DNA of 11,098 nt, taken from an uncultured Anaerotruncus sp. Lineage in GTDB: Bacteria > Bacillota > Clostridia > Oscillospirales > CAG-272. This document shows positions 5,444 through 11,098 of the stretch, piece by piece. The stretch covers positions 1 to 11,098 of the forward strand of contig CAJLZE010000072.1 of NCBI GenBank assembly GCA_905210995.1, read 5' to 3'. Position 1 is the stretch's first letter. The number at the start of each line of letters is the position of its first letter. Both the position numbers and the translations under genes were made by a program. Under the pieces are notes generated by a model that saw nothing but the letters and a program-made list of their open reading frames with translations, was not told the DNA's origin and ran no database searches.

Positions 5444-6991
5444 ATGCTATCTGTAATATACAGCGCGGGACTTTCGGGCATTGACAGCTTTATCGTCAGC
5501 GTAGAGGTCGACGCCGCGCCGGTGCTGCCGTATTTTGAACTTGTCGGGCTGCCCGATGCGGCGGTAAAGGAAGCCAAAGAGCGCGTGCGCACCGCCTGCT
5601 TCAACAGCGGGTTCCGCTTTCCCGAGCTGGGGCTTACCGTAAACCTTGCCCCCGCCGACCGTCGCAAGGAAGGCTCGGCTTTCGACGCCGCGATACTCAC
5701 CGGCATACTACGCTGCGCGGGCGTGATAAAAAGGACCGTCCCGCTCGACGGCTGCGTTTTTGTTGGCGAGCTGTCGCTCTCGGGCGAATGGCGCCCGGTG
5801 CGCGGCGCGCTCTGTATGTGCGCGGCGGCAAAAAAGGCGGGAAAGACCGATATTTTCGTCCCCGCCGCAAACGCGCGCGAGGCTGCCGCGGTCGAGGGCA
5901 TACGAGTGTTCGGCGTCCGTTCGATGCGCGAGCTTATCGACCACCTCAACGGTGTGGATCCGCTCACGCCGACAGAGGGCGACGTCCGCTCTCTCGACGA
6001 CACGGGCATTTCCGCGGGGCTTGACTTTGCCGATGTCAAGGGGCAGACAATGGCAAAACGCGCCATGGAGATCGCCGCCGCGGGCGGACACAATATACTG
6101 CTGATAGGCCCTCCCGGCACCGGCAAATCAATGCTTGCCAAGCGCCTGCCGGGAATATTGCCGCCCATGACCTTTGACGAGGCGATAGAGGCGACAAAGA
6201 TCCATTCCGTCTCGGGCGTGCTGCCCGACGGCGTATCGCTGCTCACCGCACGCCCATTCCGCGCGCCGCATCACACGATGTCGGCAGTAGCACTCGTCGG
6301 CGGCGGTGCCAATCCCATGCCGGGCGAGATATCGCTGGCGCACAACGGCGTGCTCTTTCTCGACGAGCTGCCGGAATTCCCCAAGCTCGTTACCGACACG
6401 CTGCGTCAGCCGCTTGAAGACCGCCGCGTTACCATCACCCGTGCCAGCGGGCGCGTGACATACCCCTGCTTTTTCATGCTCGTGGCGGCAATGAACCCCT
6501 GCCGGTGCGGCTATTACGGACATCCGACCCACCCCTGCACCTGCTCACCGGGAGATGTAAAAAGATATATCTCCAAAATAAGCGGTCCGCTGCTCGACCG
6601 CATAGACATAGAGGTCGAGCTCCCCTCTCTCAGCTACGACGAGCTTGCCTCCGACGACACGCCCACCGATACCTCGGCTGTCATCCGCGCCCGCGTGACC
6701 CGCGCACGTGAATTCGCGCGCGAGCGGATGAAAAAGGACGGCATCACAGGCGTAAACTGCAATTCTCAGCTTGATGCGGGCGACCTTCGCCGCACCTGTC
6801 ACATAAGCTCCGACGCCTCGGCGCTCATGCGGTCGGCTTATGACAGCATGGGGCTTTCGGCGCGCGGCTACGACCGCGTTATGCGCATGGCGCGCACCGT
6901 TGCCGACCTTGCCGCCTCCGACACGGTAGAGGCGGAACACATCGCCGAGGCGATACAGCTGCGCAGCCTTGACCGCAAATACTGGGGCTGA
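5444..6991 (+). CDS. comM: YifB/ComM family Mg-chelatase-like AAA+ ATPase
   Basis: A 515-residue cytosolic AAA+ ATPase. In naturally competent bacteria ComM is a hexameric helicase that promotes branch migration during integration of incoming DNA. It is also widespread in species not known to be transformable. The N-terminal ChlI-like domain (about 1-170) includes FELVGLPDAAVKEAKERV. The AAA+ core has Walker A GPPGTGKS (222-229), Walker B LFLDE (304-308) and the family-typical Cys-rich segment MNPCRCGYYGHPTHPCTC. The C-terminal Mg-chelatase domain ends in RSYDRV-type helices (here ARGYDRVMRMARTVADL) and closes at RSLDRKYWG. Length is normal (about 500). GGGAGG (5432-5437) lies 6 nt before the ATG. 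An AraC-family gene follows after 33 nt with no terminator between them. Confidence 0.95.
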   Translation: MLSVIYSAGLSGIDSFIVSVEVDAAPVLPYFELVGLPDAAVKEAKERVRTACFNSGFRFPELGLTVNLAPADRRKEGSAFDAAILTGILRCAGVIKRTVPLDGCVFVGELSLSGEWRPVRGALCMCAAAKKAGKTDIFVPAANAREAAAVEGIRVFGVRSMRELIDHLNGVDPLTPTEGDVRSLDDTGISAGLDFADVKGQTMAKRAMEIAAAGGHNILLIGPPGTGKSMLAKRLPGILPPMTFDEAIEATKIHSVSGVLPDGVSLLTARPFRAPHHTMSAVALVGGGANPMPGEISLAHNGVLFLDELPEFPKLVTDTLRQPLEDRRVTITRASGRVTYPCFFMLVAAMNPCRCGYYGHPTHPCTCSPGDVKRYISKISGPLLDRIDIEVELPSLSYDELASDDTPTDTSAVIRARVTRAREFARERMKKDGITGVNCNSQLDAGDLRRTCHISSDASALMRSAYDSMGLSARGYDRVMRMARTVADLAASDTVEAEHIAEAIQLRSLDRKYWG

Positions 6992-7024
6992 CGGCATTCA
7001 CGGAGAAACACCCGTAAGAATATA

Positions 7025-7945
7025 ATGGATAAGAACAAAGATCAGGAAAAAAGCGCCGGGATACGCGCGCATTACGAAAAAAGAAGCACCGATTTTTACT
7101 TTCGCTCCGACAGGGGCGGCAAGGTGACTCTCAGCTGCCGCCCGCACCTGCATTATCACATTGAATTTTTCGTTCTGCTTGAGGGCGAAGTGACAGTGTG
7201 GGTCGATTCGGTGCAATATACCGTGAGGGCGGGCGACCTTATGATCGCCTTCCCGAATCAACTGCATCAATACAGCAGCGACCCGGGATCACCCGAAAAG
7301 TATCTTCTTTTTGTCGTGAGCCCGGATCTCGTGCCGGAATTTGCGGATATCTTCAACTCCACGCTGCCGCATTCACCCGTTGTGGAGAGCTTTTGCGATA
7401 TGCCGCGCCTTTTCCCGCTCGTGGAAGGACTGGCGGGAGTCAGCGGCAAAAACGAAAAGGGAAAATACCGCGAGGAGGTGCAGCGCGGTTATCTTACGGC
7501 GCTTTTCGGTCAGCTTTTGCCGATGATGACCCTTGACGAGATAAAGCTCGGCGATTCGCGCGCCGTGCGCGAGGTCGTGAATTACTGCTCGCAGAACTAT
7601 ACAGCCGACCTTTCGCTCGAAATGCTCGAACGCGAGCTGCACCTCAACAAATATTATATTTCGCACCTGTTTTCGAGCAAGCTCGGGATCAGGTTCAACG
7701 ATTACGTCAATTCGCTGCGCGTTTCTCAGGCGTGCCGCCTGCTGCGCGACACCGAAATGCCGATAACGGAGATATCCGACGCTGTCGGCTTCAACACGCA
7801 GCGCACATTTAACCGTGCCTTTGCAAGATTTCGCGGCTGCTCACCCGGAGAGTACCGCCGCACGCGCCCCGACAAGGTGGAAAACGCGTCTATCCCGCCG
7901 ACGGGAGCGCTTCCCGTGCATTTCTATCCGGTAAAAGAAAGATAA
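7025..7945 (+). CDS. AraC-family transcriptional regulator with N-terminal cupin domain
   Basis: A 306-residue probable transcription factor. The N-terminal half has the cupin sensor pattern (LHYHIEFFVLLEGEVTVWV, then AGDLMIAFPNQLHQY), which in AraC/XylS proteins binds a small, often sugar-like ligand. The C-terminal two-HTH DNA-binding domain covers about 185-285: LSLEMLERELHLNKYYISHLF is the first HTH region and PITEISDAVGFNTQRTFNRAF the second, followed by the conserved GCSPGEYRR. No strong Shine-Dalgarno is present (GGAG at 7002-7005 is 19 nt away), but this is the first Met of a frame that reaches the cupin motifs. It lies between comM and a cation exporter on the same strand. Its target is unknown and cannot be inferred safely from these neighbours. 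Confidence 0.9.
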   Translation: MDKNKDQEKSAGIRAHYEKRSTDFYFRSDRGGKVTLSCRPHLHYHIEFFVLLEGEVTVWVDSVQYTVRAGDLMIAFPNQLHQYSSDPGSPEKYLLFVVSPDLVPEFADIFNSTLPHSPVVESFCDMPRLFPLVEGLAGVSGKNEKGKYREEVQRGYLTALFGQLLPMMTLDEIKLGDSRAVREVVNYCSQNYTADLSLEMLERELHLNKYYISHLFSSKLGIRFNDYVNSLRVSQACRLLRDTEMPITEISDAVGFNTQRTFNRAFARFRGCSPGEYRRTRPDKVENASIPPTGALPVHFYPVKER

Positions 7946-7964
7946 ACGGCAGCAATGCCGAAAA

Positions 7965-7998
7965 AGCCTGCTGCCGCAGCCCACTGCGTCGGCAGGCT
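7965..7998 (+). promoter_or_regulatory. Strong hairpin ahead of the cation exporter start
   Basis: Bases 7965-7979 pair with 7984-7998 in a 15-bp stem with one G-T wobble and one mismatch, closed by a CCCA loop. It ends 4 nt before the GTGAGG ribosome-binding site (8003-8008). There is no T-run after it on the plus strand, so it is not a standard terminator for the AraC gene. A T-run follows on the minus strand, where no gene needs one. It may be a leader structure or an mRNA processing site. Confidence 0.5.
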
Positions 7999-8014
7999 GT
8001 ATGTGAGGTATCCC

Positions 8015-9175
8015 ATGACTGAGCTTCTCGGTAAGATATTTATAAAAAACAGCGGCAACGTAAAGGACCGCACGGTGCGACGCGCGTGGGGAACGCTCGT
8101 CAGCACCGTGGGCGTTGTCATGAACCTTTTGCTGTTCGCGGGCAAATTTGCCGTAGGGACGGTGTTCGGCGCCGTTTCCGTCGCCGCCGACGCGATAAAC
8201 AACCTCTCCGACGCCGGCTCTCAACTTATTTCGCTCGTCAGCTTCCGCATTTCGGCAAAGCCCGCCGACCGCCGTCACCCCTTCGGGCACGCGCGTATAG
8301 AATACGTCGCGTCGATGGCGGTATCCTTTGTTATACTCGTTATCGGCTTTGACCTTCTGCGCGAATCGGCGGGCAAGATATTCTCGCACGGCGAGACCGA
8401 ATTTTCGTGGCTGTCGGTCGCCGTTCTCGGCGTGTCGGTGCTCGTAAAGCTGTGGCTTGCGGTGCTTAACCGCAAAGTCGGTGCGAAAATAGATTCATCC
8501 GTAATGCGTGCCGCCGCCGCAGACAGTCTCTCGGACGTCGCCGCTACCGGTGCCGTGCTCGTGTCTCAGCTCGTTTTGCACTTCACCGGCTTCAATACCG
8601 ACGCATATCTCGGCGTTGCCGTCTCTCTGCTCATTATGTGGGCGGGCGTGAAGATACTTAACGATACAAAAAATTCGATACTCGGTGAAGCCCCCGATGA
8701 AAAGCTCGTGAGCGAGATAATGAAGCTCGTGAACTCCTATGACGGTGTTCTCGGCGTCCACGACCTTATGGTCCACAGCTACGGTCCCGGCAGAACGATA
8801 GCATCGCTGCACGTGGAGGTGGACGGCTCGGCAGACATATTCGAATCGCACGATCTCATCGACAACATCGAAAAGCGCCTTTGCGACGAGCTTGACCTTT
8901 CGGCAACGATACACCTTGACCCCATCGTTACCGACAACGGAGAGGTAGACTCGACGCGCAGGCTGGTGCGGCTGAAAATGGAGGAGATCGACCCGCGCTT
9001 CAGCATACACGATTTCCGCATGGTCAAGGGCAGGACGCACACCAACCTGATATTTGACGTGCTTGCGCCGTTTGAGCAGAAAATGAGCGACGCGGAGATA
9101 AAAGCCGCCGCCGATGCCAAGCTGCGCGAGATAGACCCGACCTTTTGCGGCGTGATAACCGTGGACAGAGGATAA
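8015..9175 (+). CDS. Cation diffusion facilitator (CDF) transporter, manganese-type site
   Basis: A 386-residue membrane exporter that swaps divalent metal for protons. Six hydrophobic segments occupy roughly 28-220. The transport site reads Asn62-x3-Asp66 in TM2 (INNLSD) and Asp170-x3-Asp174 in TM5 (ADSLSD). Zinc-type CDFs have His-x3-Asp in TM5, and Asp-x3-Asp is the mark of the manganese group, so Mn2+ export is the best guess. HPFGHARIEYVASM (after TM2) is typical of the family. The cytosolic part is long: one standard domain (about 230-308) and a second similar one (about 318-386). I place the start at 8015 behind GTGAGG (8003-8008). An in-frame ATG at 7955 would add 20 residues translated from a strong hairpin. 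A terminator follows the gene. Confidence 0.9.
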   Translation: MTELLGKIFIKNSGNVKDRTVRRAWGTLVSTVGVVMNLLLFAGKFAVGTVFGAVSVAADAINNLSDAGSQLISLVSFRISAKPADRRHPFGHARIEYVASMAVSFVILVIGFDLLRESAGKIFSHGETEFSWLSVAVLGVSVLVKLWLAVLNRKVGAKIDSSVMRAAAADSLSDVAATGAVLVSQLVLHFTGFNTDAYLGVAVSLLIMWAGVKILNDTKNSILGEAPDEKLVSEIMKLVNSYDGVLGVHDLMVHSYGPGRTIASLHVEVDGSADIFESHDLIDNIEKRLCDELDLSATIHLDPIVTDNGEVDSTRRLVRLKMEEIDPRFSIHDFRMVKGRTHTNLIFDVLAPFEQKMSDAEIKAAADAKLREIDPTFCGVITVDRG

Positions 9176-9235
9176 CAGGCGGGCAGCCCGCAAGCGCGGA
9201 AGCATCGCTTTGAAACACAGACTCTGACTTTGTTT

Positions 9236-9242
9236 TGTCGAA
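9236..9242 (+). promoter_or_regulatory. Candidate Spo0A-binding box
   Basis: TGTCGAA matches the core Spo0A box TGNCGAA exactly and sits in an AT-rich context. It lies about 115 bp upstream of the spoIIE -35 hexamer and just ahead of the exporter's terminator. A second, weaker match, TGACATA (9358-9364, 5 of 7), overlaps the -35 itself. Binding is inferred from sequence only. Confidence 0.4.
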
Positions 9243-9251
9243 TAAAAATAC

Positions 9252-9285
9252 GGATGGCCTTACCGCGGCAAGGTCATCCTTTTTT
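9252..9285 (+). terminator. Rho-independent terminator after the cation exporter
   Basis: GGATGGCCTT (9252-9261) pairs with AAGGTCATCC (9270-9279), with one G-T wobble and an 8-nt loop, followed directly by six T residues (9280-9285). This separates the exporter from spoIIE transcription. Confidence 0.9.
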
Positions 9286-9356
9286 CGGTCCGTCACCTCA
9301 ATTCCGACTGCAAAAAATCTGCGGTATTGCAGGATATCGGATCCTGTGCACATGGT

Positions 9357-9389
9357 TTGACATAATTTTCCTGTATTTTAGGCTATAAT
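9357..9389 (+). promoter_or_regulatory. spoIIE promoter with 21-bp spacer (Spo0A-type)
   Basis: Both hexamers are perfect sigma-A consensus, TTGACA (9357-9362) and TATAAT (9384-9389), but they are 21 bp apart instead of 17. In Bacillus subtilis the Spo0A-activated spoIIG and spoIIE promoters are known for this over-long spacing, which sigma-A holoenzyme uses only with Spo0A~P bound at the -35 region. The same layout ahead of the same gene suggests the same control here. Confidence 0.65.
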
Positions 9390-9396
9390 AATAGCC
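9381..9396. promoter_or_regulatory. Inverted repeat overlapping the spoIIE -10
   Basis: GGCTAT (9381-9386) and ATAGCC (9391-9396) form a perfect 6-bp dyad around AATA. It covers the -10 hexamer and the expected transcription start. It could be an operator or an early hairpin in the leader, or the partly self-complementary -10 may have produced it by chance. Confidence 0.35.
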
Positions 9397-9424
9397 GAAA
9401 CCCCTCTCACGGAAAAAGGAAGGT

Positions 9425-11098
9425 ATGTTGAAAATGAACGGACAAGGTGAAAGAAAGGAAAAAATAAAGCCCGCGTCGGAGGTCGGTGCGCGGCTTGCAG
9501 GTCTTTGGAAAAAAACGGGCGCACGGATCGTGAACGCCGCAAAAGCGCTGGATCCCTCTCTGCCCGAGGGCGCGGCGCTTGCCGCCGCCGCATTTCTTCT
9601 CGGAAGGACCGCGATAGTCGGAGCGCGACCGTTCGGCTTTGCATTGCTTGCAGCCGCCCCGCGCGACGTGCCGCTTATTGCGGTCGGTCTGCTTTTATCC
9701 GCGCTCACGGTAGGCGGCAGCGACGGCATAATGCTCGCGTCGGTCTGCCTCTTTACGGTCGCTCTGCGGCTTGCGGTGCGCGCTCTGATCGACCCGCCGC
9801 GTGACGGCGGCATATCCGCCTCCGCGTTCGGCGAAAACGTGTATCTGCGCATGGCGTCGGCATCGGTATCGGCATTTGCGGCAGGGCTTTGGCGCCTGAT
9901 AGCCGGCGGATTCTACTTTTACGACCTGCGCGGCGCGATAATCTCAATGCTGCTTGCGCCCGCGGCTGCGGGGATATTCGAGCCTGTCTTCAGGCGCGGC
10001 GATTTCTATCCCGACGGAACGGCAGAGATACCTCCCGTTACCCGAAAACGGAAACGGGAACGCAAACGCGCCAAGGGCGGCGCGGCGGCTGTCGCGGCGG
10101 CGCTCGGCTCGTCGGCTCTGAGATATGACGCAGCTCTTGCGGCACTCTTTTTCTGCGCGGTGCTCTCGCTGCGCGGCGACACCGTGGCGGGACTTTCGCC
10201 CGGTCACGCGGCGGCGACATTTCTTGTACTTATCGCGGCAAGGCGGCGCGACCTTTGGCGCTCGGCTGTGTGCGGGCTCATCACCGGCGCGGCGCTCGGT
10301 TGGCTCTGGGCGCCCGCTTATGCGGCTGCGGCTGCCGCGGCATGGGCAATGTTCAGAGTTTCGTCGGTCGGCGGTGCCTCTCTCGGAGCACTCATAATCT
10401 CGCTTGCGGGACTGTTTTCGGGCGGTTTTAACGGCGTTCTCGCCGCGCTGCCCGCCTCTCTGACCGGCATGGCTGTCTTTTGCACCGTCGATGCGCTTGC
10501 CGAGGCACACCGCCGCGGCAGTCGTGCCGAGAGGACCGACGCAGCCGAAGAAATGCCCGCGCTTTGCGACGCGCGCGAGCGCATGGGTGAGCTTTCCGAC
10601 GCTTTCGGCGAGCTTTCGGCTGCTTTTTCGGAGCTTGCGGAGTGCCGCCGGCGTCCCGGCGAAGCCGAGCTGCGCCGCATGGCTGACGAGGTGAGCGACG
10701 AATTCTGCGCCGGCTGCCGCGAGCGGCAGCGTTGCTGGGAGCTTGAATACGACTCGACTCTTGCAGCCTTCTGCCGCCTTGCCGGCGCTGCTTTTGACGG
10801 CGGACGCGCCGCCGTCAAGACCGACGGCGTGCTGCCGCCGCGCTGCCCGAGCGTGCCCGACATTGCCGAAAGGATGAAGTCTCTTGCCTCCGAGGGGCTT
10901 CGCCGCACACTTGAGGACGAGCGGCTGTCGCTTTTTGCCTGCGACTACCGCGCCGTAGCAAGCATTCTTGCCGATGCAGCCGAGGCAAACAGGCGCGAGC
11001 ACGCCGCAGACCCGGATGCCGGTGAGCGCGTTAAGGAGGTGCTTGAAGAAATGGGCGTGAGGGCATCGTCGGTCACGGTATCGGGCGAACGGCAGGCG
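9425..11098 (+). CDS. spoIIE: Stage II sporulation protein E (SpoIIE), 3' end beyond window
   Basis: The first 558 residues of a SpoIIE-type membrane phosphatase, in a frame that stays open to the window edge. SpoIIE localises to the asymmetric septum with FtsZ and dephosphorylates SpoIIAA, which releases sigma-F in the forespore. Seen here: a charged N-terminus; a multi-pass Ala/Leu-rich membrane region (about 45-355) opening with LLGRTAIVGARPFGFALLAA, typical of SpoIIE; then the central regulatory region with the family's Cys cluster (Cys428, Cys431, Cys437, then Trp438). The PP2C phosphatase domain is expected beyond the window. Residues 207-217 form a dense Arg/Lys cluster in a probable cytosolic loop. 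AAGGAAGG lies directly ahead. The ATG at 9425 is first, but Met4 at 9434 is better spaced and could be the true start. Confidence 0.9.
   Translation, partial: MLKMNGQGERKEKIKPASEVGARLAGLWKKTGARIVNAAKALDPSLPEGAALAAAAFLLGRTAIVGARPFGFALLAAAPRDVPLIAVGLLLSALTVGGSDGIMLASVCLFTVALRLAVRALIDPPRDGGISASAFGENVYLRMASASVSAFAAGLWRLIAGGFYFYDLRGAIISMLLAPAAAGIFEPVFRRGDFYPDGTAEIPPVTRKRKRERKRAKGGAAAVAAALGSSALRYDAALAALFFCAVLSLRGDTVAGLSPGHAAATFLVLIAARRRDLWRSAVCGLITGAALGWLWAPAYAAAAAAAWAMFRVSSVGGASLGALIISLAGLFSGGFNGVLAALPASLTGMAVFCTVDALAEAHRRGSRAERTDAAEEMPALCDARERMGELSDAFGELSAAFSELAECRRRPGEAELRRMADEVSDEFCAGCRERQRCWELEYDSTLAAFCRLAGAAFDGGRAAVKTDGVLPPRCPSVPDIAERMKSLASEGLRRTLEDERLSLFACDYRAVASILADAAEANRREHAADPDAGERVKEVLEEMGVRASSVTVSGERQA

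Noticed and set aside
5272..5484. 70-residue plus-strand open frame between the carboxypeptidase and comM
   Set aside because: It spans both promoters and the comM ribosome-binding site and overlaps the comM start. The hydrophobic stretch comes from T-rich promoter DNA.
5419..6246. 275-residue minus-strand open frame
   Set aside because: Antisense to comM. Ser/Pro/Ala-rich composition is typical of a GC-rich shadow frame, and no motif is visible.
7025..9175. AraC regulator and CDF exporter as a dedicated metal-response system
   Set aside because: The regulator has a cupin of the sugar-sensing type and no metal-sensing motif, and a structured 69-bp gap separates the genes. Adjacency alone does not support a functional link.
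9179..9191. Small GCGGG/CCCGC stem after the exporter stop
   Set aside because: Only 5 bp, GC-only and without a T-run. The real terminator is at 9252-9285.
9944..11002. 352-residue minus-strand open frame
   Set aside because: It is antisense to spoIIE, whose plus-strand frame is open to the window edge and has clear family motifs. The minus-strand product is low-complexity Arg/Ala/Ser-rich with no domain.

Overview
The window suggests a spore-forming or spore-ancestral member of the Clostridia with fairly high GC content, plausibly an uncultured gut lineage. The reasons are a recognisable spoIIE gene, a YerC/TrpR-like regulator, a KtrAB potassium system, sigma-A-type promoters with Firmicute-style Shine-Dalgarno sites, and GC-rich coding with many AUA isoleucine codons. 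The genus cannot be named from sequence reading alone. Most of the window is ordinary chromosomal housekeeping DNA. I see no phage, IS transposase, tRNA, rRNA or CRISPR array.

Layout. Bases 1-590 are a non-coding, hairpin-rich island that looks like two oppositely oriented copies of a small palindromic repeat plus further stem-loops. A sigma-A-like promoter (593-621) then drives a probable four-gene plus-strand operon: yerC (665-961), ktrB (995-2311, TTG start), ktrA (2344-3030) and a sugar-phosphate isomerase/epimerase-like TIM-barrel protein (3048-3932). It ends at a pair of strong hairpins (3965-4029) shared with the convergent minus-strand gene for a D,D-carboxypeptidase of family S11 (4035-5189).

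A divergent intergenic region (5190-5443) carries back-to-back promoters for the carboxypeptidase and for comM (5444-6991). Downstream of comM on the same strand lie an AraC-family regulator with a cupin sensor domain (7025-7945) and a cation diffusion facilitator with a manganese-type metal site and two C-terminal domains (8015-9175). A rho-independent terminator at 9252-9285 closes this group. The last gene, spoIIE (9425 to the window edge), is cut off before its phosphatase domain.

How they fit together. KtrB (channel) and KtrA (cytosolic gating ring) are a functional pair for K+ uptake. The S11 enzyme trims peptidoglycan stem peptides. ComM is a DNA-processing AAA+ ATPase. SpoIIE acts at asymmetric division and sigma-F activation. 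The most informative regulatory signal is upstream of spoIIE: a perfect TTGACA and a perfect TATAAT separated by 21 bp, the unusual spacing known for Spo0A-activated spoIIG/spoIIE promoters in Bacillus, with a consensus Spo0A box further upstream. I do not see a convincing new biological system. The points most worth following are this promoter, the interrupted repeat unit at the left end, the Cys-for-Asn change in the S11 active-site motif, and the hairpin just before the cation exporter start.
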